This document shows, piece after piece, positions 7,411 through 16,878 of a stretch of DNA of 64,000 nt; within the stretch, counting starts at the first letter, position 1, and every line of letters starts with the position of its first letter. Source of the stretch: JBAXTE01 sp037130365. GTDB lineage: Bacteria; Bacteroidota; Bacteroidia; Bacteroidales; WCHB1-69. The position numbers were made by a program, and so were the translations under genes. Under the pieces are notes generated by a model. That model was not told the DNA's origin. It saw only the letters and a program-made list of their open reading frames with translations, and did no database searches. Where the stretch lies: the NCBI GenBank assembly GCA_037130365.1, contig JBAXTE010000002.1, positions 1 through 64,000 on the forward strand, read 5' to 3'.

Positions 7411-8991
7411 CTATTTTAGCTTTGCCCGATTTTCTCTAGGATAGTCGATAGAAAAATGAAGGCCTCTACTCTCTTTGCGATCCATCGCATTCTTGATTAC
7501 CAGATATCCCACATTAATTAAATTTCGCAATTCGCACATTTCGGGAGTAACTACCGATTTAATATAGAGTTCTTCGGTTTCATTATAAAGAAGTTCTAAC
7601 CGTTTAAAAGCCCTGTTAAGACGTAAATTTGAACGAACAATTCCAACATAATTACTCATAATTAATTGGAGCTCTTTCTTGGTTTGGGTAATTAAAACCA
7701 TCTCTTCGTTGAATACAGTGCCTTCTGCATTCCAATCAGGAATTTCGGTTTTAAAATCAACGGTTCCAATAAGATCTTTTGCCACAGTAGATGCTCGATG
7801 TGAAAACACAAGTGCTTCAAGTAATGAATTAGAAGCTAGACGATTAGCTCCATGAAGTCCGGTAGAAGTACATTCTCCAGAAGCAAATAGGTTTTGAATT
7901 GTGGTTCGACCAAATTCATCAGTTACTACACCTCCACAAAAGTAATGAGCAGCAGGAACAACAGGAATCATCTCCTTTCGAATATCAATACCAATACTTA
8001 AACATTTAGCGAAAATATTTGGAAAATGATGCAGTAAAACATCTTGGCTTAAGTTGCGGGCATCTAAATAAACATGATCTTCACCAGAGATTTTCATTTC
8101 ATTGTCGATAGCACGAGCTACTATATCGCGAGGAGCCAAAGAAGCACGGTCATCGTATTTAGGCATAAATTCGCTCCCTTTTTTGTCTTTTAAAATGGCT
8201 CCTGCACCTCTAACGGCTTCAGAAATTAAAAAAGAAGGTCGTTCGGTTGGATTGTATAATGCTGTTGGATGAAATTGAACAAACTCCATTCCTCTCACCG
8301 CACCTTTGGCACGGTAAACCATAGCAATTCCATCGCCAGTGGCTACAACTGGATTAGTAGTACTGTTGTATACATTTCCTGCTCCACCAGTTGACACCAT
8401 GGTTATTTTGGATAAAATGGTGTCTACTTCTTTTGTGGTTGGATTATAAACGTATGCTCCAAAACAAGTAGTGTCATCGGTACGACGAGTAACCTCAATT
8501 CCTAAATGATGTTGAGTAATTAACTCGATTGTAAAATATTTTTCAAAAATGGTGATATTTGGATGTTTGACTGCTGATTGAAAAAGTTTTTGTTGAATTT
8601 CTTGTCCTGTATTGTCTTTATGATGCAACACTCTAAACTCAGAATGACCACCTTCGCGGGCTAAATCAAATTTCCCACTTGTGTTTTTATCGAAATCAAC
8701 ACCCCATTCTACAAGCTCTTTTACTCTTTTTGTTGACTCCGAAATCGTAATTCGTACAATGTTTGGGTCACTTAAATCGTCTCCAGCAATCATGGTGTCT
8801 TTAATGTGTTTTTCGTAAGTGTCTGGATCGTACATTACTGCTGCAATGCCTCCTTGAGCATATCTAGTAGATGTTTCTACCGCTTCAGCTTTTGTGACAA
8901 TAAAGACTTTTCCGAATTCAGCTACTTTAAGTGCGTAACTTAATCCCGCAATTCCCGAACCAATGACTAAAAAATCTACCTGATGTCGCAT
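7411..8991 (-). CDS. nadB: L-aspartate oxidase
   Basis: 526 residues from the start at 8991; a longer frame to 9060 passes through the -7 promoter box and lacks homology. The N-terminal FAD-binding motif is DFLVIGSGIAGLSYAL. STRYAQGGIAAVM, the substrate loop REGGHSEFRVLH, STGGAGNVY, FHPTALY, the HYFCGGVVTDEFGRT region and GANRLASNSLLEALVF follow in the NadB/fumarate-reductase flavoprotein order. It oxidises L-aspartate to iminoaspartate, the first step of NAD synthesis from aspartate. nadA and nadC are not beside it. Confidence 0.95.
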   Translation of the reverse strand: MRHQVDFLVIGSGIAGLSYALKVAEFGKVFIVTKAEAVETSTRYAQGGIAAVMYDPDTYEKHIKDTMIAGDDLSDPNIVRITISESTKRVKELVEWGVDFDKNTSGKFDLAREGGHSEFRVLHHKDNTGQEIQQKLFQSAVKHPNITIFEKYFTIELITQHHLGIEVTRRTDDTTCFGAYVYNPTTKEVDTILSKITMVSTGGAGNVYNSTTNPVVATGDGIAMVYRAKGAVRGMEFVQFHPTALYNPTERPSFLISEAVRGAGAILKDKKGSEFMPKYDDRASLAPRDIVARAIDNEMKISGEDHVYLDARNLSQDVLLHHFPNIFAKCLSIGIDIRKEMIPVVPAAHYFCGGVVTDEFGRTTIQNLFASGECTSTGLHGANRLASNSLLEALVFSHRASTVAKDLIGTVDFKTEIPDWNAEGTVFNEEMVLITQTKKELQLIMSNYVGIVRSNLRLNRAFKRLELLYNETEELYIKSVVTPEMCELRNLINVGYLVIKNAMDRKESRGLHFSIDYPRENRAKLK

Positions 8992-9017
8992 GACAATAAG
9001 TTTTTTGAAGTAAAAAA

Positions 9018-9025
9018 CAAAGGTA
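9018..9025 (-). promoter_or_regulatory. -7 promoter box of nadB
   Basis: TACCTTTG on the minus strand matches TAnnTTTG and lies 26 nt before the nadB start. No good TTTG is seen 19-20 nt further upstream. Confidence 0.45.
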
Positions 9026-9045
9026 CAAAAAAAAGACGAAAGCGA

Positions 9046-9640
9046 TGAAAAATGGTTCACAGAGGAATGGTTGAGCGTAAACCTATGTCACGATAAATGG
9101 TTCGCGATGCGCAGTATATTTGTTGTTGTCACGATCTATCGAGGGAAAATGATAAAAAGGTTCGCACTCTGGTAACTTTGTTTGCCTTTCATCTTTCACT
9201 TGTTGTGATAATCGTTTATGTAGTCAATAATAACTTATATCTAGAGCTTTTCAATAATGAACAAATGATTCTTCAACCGAAAATTAAACTTTTTATATCT
9301 TGTTAATTTGAAGTGTTACTAATTTCATATTTCGTTGATTTGACTGGAATTTTTTAATGTTGGATGTTCTTTATACCAAATCTTGGTATAAAATAGCCCA
9401 AAGATATTTTATACCTTAGATTGGCTTGCTTGCCACGCCATGGCGTGTGCCTGCCACGCTTTAGCGTGTGTCCAGCTTTAGCGGGATCAATGCCGCTCGT
9501 AGATGTAAATAGTTCGCTGATCGTAAAAAAAATGGACTATATTATAACTAGAAGTGGTATTATTTATGAGATAGTAGGTATTTTTACTCTTTACATAATT
9601 AAGCCCAAATCAATGATATTTAATAATTTCAAACGCATAT
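9046..9640. other. Long spacer with repeats and GC-rich palindromes
   Basis: 9046-9175 carries the ggttcacag / aaatggttcgcgatgcg word repeats. 9434-9468 holds two palindromes in a row, CACGCCATGGCGTG (9434-9447) and CACGCTTTAGCGTG (9455-9468), then more hairpin-like sequence. 9361-9420 has a near-direct repeat of tataccaaatcttgg-type sequence. The open frames at 9097-9306 and 9421-9642 show no protein-like features and are not called. Confidence 0.5.
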
Positions 9641-9681
9641 AAAAAAAATGGTTTGCATAGATTTTTCTACACAAACCATTT
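9641..9681 (-). terminator. Intrinsic terminator of the split-barrel flavoprotein gene
   Basis: Read on the minus strand, a 15-bp stem (arms 9667-9681 and 9646-9660, two G-U pairs) with a 6-nt loop is followed by a run of U from 9648 to 9641. It begins 16 nt after the gene's stop codon. Confidence 0.8.
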
Positions 9682-9697
9682 CTTTAATGAATTTTGA

Positions 9698-10075
9698 TTA
9701 TAGCATTTGTGTTGCTTTATCCACAGTTATTTCCAACACTCTTGTTAAAAATGAAAATTTGCTTTTCATCATGTCATATTCTTCCCCAGATTCAAAATAT
9801 TGAGCTGTACCTTCTATAATAAAGCCAGTTCCTGGATAATCTTTATAACCCAAAACATTCTTACTGCCCAAGGATATTTTCACTCTATTGTTTACCTCAA
9901 TATTTTTTTGAGTTTTTCTAAAGCCATAGGCTGGAATCAAAATACGTTCATCTTTAGTAACCACTAAATATGAGTTCCACGTATTAACTATATGTGGTTC
10001 AATACCCCACGACATGATAGAGACTACACCTTCATGCTTTAATACTTCTGAAAATTTTTCACTTAATTTGCTCAT
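9698..10075 (-). CDS. Pyridoxamine 5'-phosphate oxidase-like FMN split-barrel protein
   Basis: 125 residues with the split-barrel pattern. An N-terminal helix is followed by VVSIMSWG, then HIVNTWNSYLVVTKDERILIPA, strand-rich VKISLGSKN and FIIEGTAQYF. Small members of this family bind FMN or F420 and reduce or sequester flavin or heme compounds; the substrate is not readable. The Crp/Fnr-type regulator gene lies 76 nt upstream in the same direction, so it may control this gene. A -7 box TATCTTTG lies at 10110-10103, and a strong terminator follows the gene, so it can be an independent transcript. Confidence 0.7.
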   Translation of the reverse strand: MSKLSEKFSEVLKHEGVVSIMSWGIEPHIVNTWNSYLVVTKDERILIPAYGFRKTQKNIEVNNRVKISLGSKNVLGYKDYPGTGFIIEGTAQYFESGEEYDMMKSKFSFLTRVLEITVDKATQML

Positions 10076-10102
10076 CTTATTCTTTTTATTTTAATAATAT
10101 TA

Positions 10103-10110
10103 CAAAGATA
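10103..10110 (-). promoter_or_regulatory. -7 promoter box of the split-barrel protein gene
   Basis: TATCTTTG matches TAnnTTTG and lies 27 nt before the start codon at 10075. Confidence 0.45.
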
Positions 10111-10151
10111 TATCAGTATGATTATTTAAATATTAAACTGGTTTAAGAAAT

Positions 10152-10718
10152 TCATTTTTTTCGTAATTCACTTAAATATTCAGGAGTAAGGCCAAGATAA
10201 GATGCTATCATATATTGAGGAACTCGTGACATAAATTCTGGGAATGTGGAGCTAAAATGTACATAAAATTCTTCTTTTGACATTTCATACATTAATTTTG
10301 ACCGAAGTTGTGCTCCAGCTATAGATTTTTGCATCATTTTTCTAAAATATTTTTCTACCTGTGGAAGTTCAGTGAGTAAAATATCAAAACTATTAACTGC
10401 AATAGATAATATTTTAGATTCTTCAACCGCTTGAATATAATACTCCGAAGGTATATTATTTACCAAACTTTGATAGTCTGAAATCCACCAACCATCTATA
10501 GCAAACTGAGTGATTTGCTCGGTTCCTTTTTTGCTTATGAAGTACATTTTCAAACATCCTTTTTCAACGAAATACAAGTGTTTGCACGTTTTACCTTGTT
10601 GTAATAAATATTCCTTTTTCTTTAATGGTATAATTTCAGTATGTTTATTAAATACCTCAATCTCACTTTCGCTTAAATCTATTAAATTTTTTATGTGTTG
10701 GATAATATTTTTATGCAT
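10152..10718 (-). CDS. Crp/Fnr-family transcriptional regulator
   Basis: 188 residues. The N-terminal cyclic-nucleotide-binding-like barrel (residues ~20-120) includes LLQQGKTCKHLYFVEKGCLKMYF and TEQITQFAIDGWWISD. A long dimer helix follows, then a C-terminal helix-turn-helix (PQYMIASYLGLTPEYLSELRKK). This is the common Bacteroidota Crp/Fnr type, without the residues that bind cAMP in E. coli Crp. It ends right after the recognition helix, as many family members do. A TACATTTG -7 box at 10795-10788 can drive it. It probably regulates the neighbouring flavoprotein gene or itself; the signal is unknown. Confidence 0.85.
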   Translation of the reverse strand: MHKNIIQHIKNLIDLSESEIEVFNKHTEIIPLKKKEYLLQQGKTCKHLYFVEKGCLKMYFISKKGTEQITQFAIDGWWISDYQSLVNNIPSEYYIQAVEESKILSIAVNSFDILLTELPQVEKYFRKMMQKSIAGAQLRSKLMYEMSKEEFYVHFSSTFPEFMSRVPQYMIASYLGLTPEYLSELRKK

Positions 10719-11028
10719 TTATTACGGTTATTTAGATTGAATTTTTTCATCAACACTTCGGTAAATTTTTTCTTTTACAAACTTGCACAAATGTAACCAA
10801 TTGATTATCAGCGAGATTCATCGCAATAGTTCGGAATGACAAAGCGCTGATAATTAGTGTATTACAAAATATTGCCAAAGTATTGTTTATATGAACGCAA
10901 AATTAAATGATTTTTTGCAGTTGTAAACTAAATCGAACTACACATTACATTAACTTTCGGAATATTATTTTAAAGGGTATTAGTTGAATTTTGATCAAGA
11001 ATGTTTTCAACTTTTTTTGTAAAAATTT
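10719..11028. other. Spacer, 310 nt
   Basis: It contains the -7 box TACATTTG (10795-10788, minus) for the Crp/Fnr gene. A short stretch at 10810-10850 (gcgagattcatcgcaatagt, then cggaatgacaaagcgctg) resembles a dispersed bacterial intergenic repeat I have seen elsewhere. Nothing else is visible. Confidence 0.4.
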
Positions 11029-11856
11029 CTATAAAGGGTATTCATTGATAAGTTCATAATTGATAGTTTTTACTTTAAACTTTTGAATATCATTGTTTTC
11101 ATTATTAATTTTCACCTCAATTATCATTTTACCTCTTATTGAAAAATACAAATATTCGTATGGATTACCATTATTCATATTTTTTGATACTTCATCAATG
11201 TTTTTTAACGCATTTGCTTTTGAAATAGATATATCTGAATGATTAAAATTAAGCTTTGAAGTAATAAATCGGACTGATTCTAATTCAGAATCATGTTCAA
11301 TTATGTTCAAATTATATGTTCCGATATTTTCCATAATATGACGAACAAACCGATATGCGTGAGATTTATCGTGTGAATCTATATTGTTAGTGGTATATAA
11401 TTTCTTATAAGTAGTATTAAGTTCTTTTTCTAAAACAGCTGTATAAGAAGAAAGCAATTTAAATTGCCCTAAAAAATAATGCTTATTATAAAAAGGAATG
11501 CAGGATACAACATCATTTCTATAACAAACTATCAATTCTACTGTAATATGACAATTACAACCATAAAACCAATATTCTAAAGTTAAATCATCGTTGGGAT
11601 AATAAACCTTTTTAACTTTTACATATACATCCTGAATCTTTATTGAATACTTATCTGCACCACAAGGCAAATAAGGCAGGTCATATTTTTTTACCATTTC
11701 ATAAATTGTAGTGACAATTTTACGGTTGATAAATGTTTCATGCGTTGCAATATTTTTTATAGCATTATCACAATTCTTATCTTTCGTTTTGGTTGTACAC
11801 GAAAATATTATAATCGAAAGTAAATAAATAAGAAAAAACACTCGTTTTTTTGTCAT
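11029..11856 (-). CDS. Putative lipoprotein of unknown function
   Basis: 275 residues. The N-terminus (MTKKRVFFLIYLLSIIIFSCTT) is a lipoprotein signal with a Cys lipobox. The rest is Lys/Asn-rich, with no family I recognise. It is predicted to sit in an outer or inner membrane as a lipid-anchored periplasmic protein. It is the most downstream of four minus-strand genes (14250 to 11029) with loose spacing, each apparently separately expressed. Low GC and the lack of known domains suggest accessory DNA. Confidence 0.65.
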   Translation of the reverse strand: MTKKRVFFLIYLLSIIIFSCTTKTKDKNCDNAIKNIATHETFINRKIVTTIYEMVKKYDLPYLPCGADKYSIKIQDVYVKVKKVYYPNDDLTLEYWFYGCNCHITVELIVCYRNDVVSCIPFYNKHYFLGQFKLLSSYTAVLEKELNTTYKKLYTTNNIDSHDKSHAYRFVRHIMENIGTYNLNIIEHDSELESVRFITSKLNFNHSDISISKANALKNIDEVSKNMNNGNPYEYLYFSIRGKMIIEVKINNENNDIQKFKVKTINYELINEYPL

Positions 11857-12011
11857 ATATAATTGTTTTTTAATATCTTAGAGAAGTGTTTTGTGTGAAT
11901 ATGGAGAAAATCCTGCGAAATTTTCAAAGCAAATCCAAAAATAATTATTTTTGTTCAACTTTCACGCTCGCCTCCCCGCTATTATGCCATCCAGCGGATA
12001 TAGTCTGTTTT

Positions 12012-12653
12012 TTATTTTATTCTTCTATTCTTTTTCTCCCATTCTTTCCATGTACCTTTTTTGCCATTTATCCAGTCGTAATAATAATCTAAAATTATTG
12101 AAGACATATAATCTAATTGATTGACCCCTCTTTTTAAAAAATAATCGCTTAATTGTGCATTATTTCTTATCATATAATTTCTCAAATACAACCCTAAAGA
12201 AAAATGATATTTAATCATCTCTTTTCTATTTGAAAGAGATTTTATTTCATTTTTTATATCATTACATAAAATTGAATCAAGTTGCATTAAGCATTCCCCA
12301 AGGTTTTTTGGGAAATATATTGAATTATGTTCTAAATTGTATTTGTATTCTAAACAAACTTTGTCAAGTTGAATTTTATCGAGTATTCTATTTATTTCAA
12401 TTATTCTTTTTTTTGAATACGTATCATTTGGTTTTAAAGACAAAGCTTTTAAATATAGATTTTTAGAAAAAATATATTTTACAGAATCACTAGGGACAAG
12501 CTGTTTAACCGACCAATTAAATTCATAAGAAGAATCTGCCTTATGTCTTTGAATATTGTAAAGTGAATCTTTCTGCGAAAATAATGTATTGAAGGTACAG
12601 CCAAACAATAATCCTAATATTAATTTATAATAAATATAATTATACTTAATCAT
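12012..12653 (-). CDS. Secreted hypothetical protein, possible TPR-like helices
   Basis: 213 residues. The N-terminus has a hydrophobic stretch (LILGLLFGCTFNTLFSQ) that looks like a signal peptide; a Cys at the end of the hydrophobic core makes a lipoprotein possible. The segment NLYLKALSLKPNDTYSKKRI resembles one TPR-like helix pair (A-x-x-L-x-P motif). No other domain is recognised. It is flanked by same-strand accessory genes. Confidence 0.55.
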   Translation of the reverse strand: MIKYNYIYYKLILGLLFGCTFNTLFSQKDSLYNIQRHKADSSYEFNWSVKQLVPSDSVKYIFSKNLYLKALSLKPNDTYSKKRIIEINRILDKIQLDKVCLEYKYNLEHNSIYFPKNLGECLMQLDSILCNDIKNEIKSLSNRKEMIKYHFSLGLYLRNYMIRNNAQLSDYFLKRGVNQLDYMSSIILDYYYDWINGKKGTWKEWEKKNRRIK

Positions 12654-12806
12654 TTGGAAACAATGTATTTGTAAATGACTTAATAATCAAAATAACCTAA
12701 AATGGAGGTGACTTTGCGCATTAACAGGGCTTAATCCTGCTTCGCTTTTACCGTAAACCTATCCCGATATTATAATTTTATTGAACTTTAACCCTCGCTA
12801 TGCCAG

Positions 12807-13664
12807 TTATTGTAATACCCCGCAGTTTTCTTCATCGTTAAATAACAAATCTTCATTTTTAGAAAACCTATTTATCATTAAAATGGTAATTATTCCAAGT
12901 ATTATGTCTAAGCTTGAAAATATAATTGCAAATAATGTAAAGAAAATAATTTCATTAATGGAAGTTGAAATATAACCTAATCTAAATGAGATTATATGTG
13001 TAATAACCCTAAATGTCCACCAAAGTCCAATATTAAACCATTTTTTTCTATGTTCAATTCCTCTGAATGTAAGGATTATGTTTGTTTTTTCAACTAATTC
13101 ACTCATAATATTATATGGTCTAAACAATGAAAGAATTGGAACAAACCAACTCCCGATTGCCCAGCCAACGTCAAATTCACAATTTAAGATTCTTTTATGT
13201 AGGTTGTCATACGCACGATGAAACCAAAATATAAATGCAATCGCAGATAAAAGATTAATAAATAGATATACAAGGGTTATCATTAGTTGTCTGAAGTTAT
13301 TGCTAGATATTATTTCATTTGTTAGAGAACCACTTGTTGCACCACTAAAAATGTCATATTGTATCTTCAATGAAATAATCTTAACAATATCCATTAGTAG
13401 AACCAACCCGACTGCTGTGGACGCAATTTTTGCAAATTTAATATTCGATTCTGTATTTGATATTTCAGAAGTGCTAACAATATAATCTTCATTTGTCGGT
13501 TTCTGCATTAAAATTAAATCAGGACTCAAAAAACCCCTTTTAACCAATTCTTTTTCAACAGCACCAACCTTATCACTTGGTTCTCTATCCTTGTCATGGT
13601 ATATCTTTTTTAATTCACTTTCGGAATAGCTTTCTACAATTTTCTCCCAATTATAATAAGACAT
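12807..13664 (-). CDS. DUF4328 membrane protein
   Basis: 285 residues. The cytosolic N-terminal ~55 residues include SESELKKIYHDKDR and VEKELVKRGFL, resembling a short helical domain found on other membrane proteins. Five or so membrane segments follow. The signature FWFHRAYDNLHKR, then WAIGSWFVPILSLFRPYNIM (near residues 150-190), is that of DUF4328. The function is unknown. It ends ECGVLQ-like with no sorting signal. It is in the accessory strip with no tight operon partners. Confidence 0.75.
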   Translation of the reverse strand: MSYYNWEKIVESYSESELKKIYHDKDREPSDKVGAVEKELVKRGFLSPDLILMQKPTNEDYIVSTSEISNTESNIKFAKIASTAVGLVLLMDIVKIISLKIQYDIFSGATSGSLTNEIISSNNFRQLMITLVYLFINLLSAIAFIFWFHRAYDNLHKRILNCEFDVGWAIGSWFVPILSLFRPYNIMSELVEKTNIILTFRGIEHRKKWFNIGLWWTFRVITHIISFRLGYISTSINEIIFFTLFAIIFSSLDIILGIITILMINRFSKNEDLLFNDEENCGVLQ

Positions 13665-13848
13665 ATCGTTTATTTATTTAACTTTAAATATATAACATAA
13701 CGGTTGTTGCTTTACATATTATTGAAGAGAATAGCGAGCTATTTTCAATATAATAATTTCGAGGACTCTTGAAAGAAGAAGGCAATTGGGCATCGCAATA
13801 GATAATTTATGAATTAATCAGGTTAATAATGGAACTGGTTGACTTTTC

Positions 13849-14250
13849 CTAATTCCCGATTCTTTTAAGTGTGATTAGATCTTGTCTCCCTCCTTTTGAT
13901 TCTTTCATTTTTTCTGATGCAAACACTTCAGTCAAAATTAAAGTTGAATCAGTTAATTCTGTGCAATAAGAATGTGTATCTTCTTTCCTCTCTGAATTAG
14001 TGGTGTACAAAGTAGCGTTAACAATTTCGAAATTGTAAACGGTTGAACTTGTGGCTCCAATTTTTAATAATCCATTTTCGAATATAAAGGTGTATCCGTC
14101 ATAATAACCACCTTTGGATGAAACCACACCCCATTCTCCAGTTAGTTTTTTAACATCTAAATTAGGCCCTTCACACAGGCTGGTTTTCTTACTATTGCAT
14201 GAAGAAATTAACAATGCAATTATGACTGTTATTAGATTGATGTTTTTCAT
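13849..14250 (-). CDS. Small lipoprotein, lipocalin-like pattern
   Basis: 133 residues. The signal peptide ends in the lipobox LLISSC. The mature part has a start resembling lipocalin-like domains (LTGEWGVVSSKGGYYDGYTFIFENG) and strand-rich repeats, ending in TLKRIGN. Lipocalin-like lipoproteins bind small hydrophobic ligands; here that is only a structural guess. Spacers on both sides exceed 180 nt. Confidence 0.55.
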   Translation of the reverse strand: MKNINLITVIIALLISSCNSKKTSLCEGPNLDVKKLTGEWGVVSSKGGYYDGYTFIFENGLLKIGATSSTVYNFEIVNATLYTTNSERKEDTHSYCTELTDSTLILTEVFASEKMKESKGGRQDLITLKRIGN

Positions 14251-14528
14251 TTTTATTTATTATATTTATTTTTAACTTAAGGTTTTTCTGGAAACTCCGT
14301 TTTTCAAAGTAGTATCAGGGCTCCACATTGTTTTTTATTGTCTGACAGCAATGTCAAGAAGTATTAATTTTCATTGTTGATGCTCTCGTCTATATTAATA
14401 CTGTGTTCCTTTTTCAACTTGCCATTAACAGAGGGGGCGTTGCGCGGCAACTTACTTGTTTATAACTAATCTATCACCGCACATCAAAATTAATTTATTT
14501 TATTGAACTTTCAAAACTTGATGCTTTG
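14251..14528. other. Spacer between lipoprotein and Roco genes
   Basis: It holds a short hairpin-like GC-rich patch near 14430-14452 (gagggggcgttgcgcggcaac) in otherwise AT-rich DNA. It shares ttattttattgaacttt with the spacer at 12770-12790. No open frame is present. Confidence 0.35.
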
Positions 14529-16514
14529 TTATTGGGCTAAACGGCTTTTATTGCTAGTTTTTTCACCTATTATATCCTCAATTATTTTGTTTAAATTAAT
14601 ACCTAAACCCATCAAGTTTGGTTGTAACATTATATAATTATTTAATCTGTTCTTAATTGTTTTTGTATCAATAGATTTAGAATACATTACTTTAATCATC
14701 TCATAAATTTCTTTTAACAACTCTGATTCGTCATCATTTGGAGTATAGTCTCCAATCAATTTGTTAATTTGTACGTTTTTTATACTCTTTAGACATTCAA
14801 TAGTGGATTTGTTTTTAGATTGAAATTTACGTAGTACGTTGTAATCAAACAAATGAGGTTCGTTGGATTGTATACATTCATCGCATTGGCAAGGTATCAT
14901 TTCCTTTACAATTGGATTATTAAGAGTACGATGGATGTAATCTATGTCTTTTCTTATAATACTTAAAAGTTGTAATTTGTTTGGTCCAGAAATTTTTATC
15001 TTGATTGTTTTTTCTAGAGGACTCTTTTGTAATAGAGCTTTTGAGCTTTCATATTCTATGATTACTCCATTTTTCCAACAAAAATTATTACAAATTAGAT
15101 AGTGATTTCTTACAATAAATCTCGTTATAATTGCTTTGGGCATAAATTGATAATGATATTCAAACTGGAGGTCGTTTATATCATTTACCCATATTAAATT
15201 TGGAGTTGTTTCAGGCAATAATTCTGGGATAATATAATTTTCCGAAGATTCTAATTCAAAACATAACTCAAACCTTTTCATCAATTCAAGTAAATGAATA
15301 TATTTGTCCCTTGGATAATTGTTCCAAAAAGTGTTTAAATCTTCAAATTTAAAATGACCAAAATTTGAAATTAATTCATTTTGATCTGTTAATGAATATA
15401 CAGCATTGGTAGCCCATTCAGGTTTTAAAAAGAGTATTTCCTTTAAAATATGATTATTTTGAAAATGCAAAAACACACCAAGGTCATGATAATACTGACT
15501 TAGAAACATTGCAGATTCTTCATTTAGATTATATTTTTCACATATTTTATAATAATCTGTCAATTGTATATAATTATTTTTTAAAGACTCTAATTCTTGT
15601 CTAATATCTCCCCAAGCTTTAGGTAAAGAATCACCTATATGTTCCAATTTAAAAACTTCATTTTTAATACCTTCAATTAATTTCGAGAAACCATCATTGG
15701 TTTTTGCACTAACATTGTAGAATCCAACAATATTTGGAAATGTTTGAATCAAACTCTGCTCATCTAAGTTTTTTATACGATTATCAATTTTGTTCTGAAC
15801 AATTATTACAGGAGAGGAGCTGCTTAATAATTTGATTATATTTAACCAATAATCAAAACTGGAATAGTGGTCTTCTTTTGTTGCATCCCATATTAAAATA
15901 TATAGAGATCGCTTAGTTATAAAAAACTGGTGTGTTGCATGGTAAATTTCTTGTCCCCCAAAATCCCAAATATTAATTTTAAAATCATCAATTTCTTCTA
16001 TTTTTAAATTTAATCTTTTAATTTCTATACCTTCAGTTGAAGTAATTTCACGATTATACTCATTGTAAACTAATCTATGCATAACAGTTGTTTTACCTAC
16101 AAAACCTTCACCAACTATCAATAATTTAGCTTCATATACTTTTGTGCTTTCTGTTTCAAGTTCAAGAAAGTAGTTTTGAATTGCTGCTAAACCTTGATTT
16201 ACAACCTCAATTGGTGGTTCAACTAAAGGGTTATGGCTTAAATCAAGATGTTTTAAACTTGGAAGGAATGCTAGTTCTTTAGGTATACTTTTTATTGAAT
16301 TATTTTTTAATATAAGGGATTCAAGATTTGTTAGATTTATAATATTTTCAGGAATTTCAACTATATTATTATCACTGAAATCTATTTTTTTAAGCCACAC
16401 AAAATCAAATATTTCATAAGGTATAGATTCAAGATTTAAATCACAAAAGTAAATTTGTTGAACAAATTGATTATTCCTTGACATTTGTAATATTTGAGAT
16501 ACATGTTTATTCAT
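14529..16514 (-). CDS. LRR-Roco GTPase (LRR-ROC-COR)
   Basis: 661 residues. The N-terminus has about four leucine-rich repeats (residues ~20-105; LESLILKNNSIKSIPKELAF). The Ras-of-complex domain follows, with P-loop GEGFVGKTT (near 135), switch II WDFGGQE (near 190) and NKID (near 247). The COR domain ends with a Cys motif CQCDEC and EPHLFDY found in bacterial Roco proteins. The last ~60 residues (ELLKEIYEMIKVMYSK onward) form a helical tail that I cannot assign. Roco proteins are GTP switches that dimerise through COR; bacterial roles are mostly unknown. No kinase or other effector is fused, so it may act through the tail or a partner. Confidence 0.85.
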   Translation of the reverse strand: MNKHVSQILQMSRNNQFVQQIYFCDLNLESIPYEIFDFVWLKKIDFSDNNIVEIPENIINLTNLESLILKNNSIKSIPKELAFLPSLKHLDLSHNPLVEPPIEVVNQGLAAIQNYFLELETESTKVYEAKLLIVGEGFVGKTTVMHRLVYNEYNREITSTEGIEIKRLNLKIEEIDDFKINIWDFGGQEIYHATHQFFITKRSLYILIWDATKEDHYSSFDYWLNIIKLLSSSSPVIIVQNKIDNRIKNLDEQSLIQTFPNIVGFYNVSAKTNDGFSKLIEGIKNEVFKLEHIGDSLPKAWGDIRQELESLKNNYIQLTDYYKICEKYNLNEESAMFLSQYYHDLGVFLHFQNNHILKEILFLKPEWATNAVYSLTDQNELISNFGHFKFEDLNTFWNNYPRDKYIHLLELMKRFELCFELESSENYIIPELLPETTPNLIWVNDINDLQFEYHYQFMPKAIITRFIVRNHYLICNNFCWKNGVIIEYESSKALLQKSPLEKTIKIKISGPNKLQLLSIIRKDIDYIHRTLNNPIVKEMIPCQCDECIQSNEPHLFDYNVLRKFQSKNKSTIECLKSIKNVQINKLIGDYTPNDDESELLKEIYEMIKVMYSKSIDTKTIKNRLNNYIMLQPNLMGLGINLNKIIEDIIGEKTSNKSRLAQ

Positions 16515-16878
16515 ACGTTTAATTATTTGCTATTCTTGCATACTGCAGCGAATTTTAAAATTATCGACAACTAATAATCACCAGCAAATATAACCAACTT
16601 TCTAAAAATCTAATCATAATTAACAAATCCTATCCCATAAACACCAATTATTGGCATTATACTAAGGGGATATTACAACATTGTCTAATACAACATTGTC
16701 TAATCAATTATACTTAGATATATGAGCGTTTCACTTCGAAAGCAGAAGTGTATTTATTGATTTAATAAACAATTTCTAAGATTCAACAGTCAGAAATACG
16801 AGCACAAAAACCTATTTTGTCCAATCCGCCAATTTTTCGTAATTTTGTCGTTCACTAATTTATTTATAGCACGTTACA
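16515..16878. other. Divergent spacer between Roco gene and leuS
   Basis: A direct repeat of acaacattgtctaat occurs at 16675-16705. The leuS promoter lies at 16816-16847. The rest has no visible structure. Confidence 0.4.
16816..16847 (+). promoter_or_regulatory. Promoter of leuS
   Basis: TTTG (16816-16819) and TAATTTTG (16840-16847) are separated by 20 nt, matching the Bacteroidota -33/-7 pattern. The start codon follows 31 nt later. Confidence 0.7.

Noticed and set aside
9097..9642. Two plus-strand frames of about 70 codons in the nadB spacer
   Set aside because: They are made of repeats and palindromes, with no ribosome-binding site, no protein-like composition and no promoter.
11886..12092. 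Plus-strand frame of 68 codons
   Set aside because: It overlaps the end of the minus-strand gene at 12012 and has a Phe/Cys/Pro-rich composition typical of antisense frames.
13665..13848. Integron attC site (ataacggttgttgc and a nearby hairpin)
   Set aside because: Conserved paired core sites are not seen, and the other spacers lack the same sequence.
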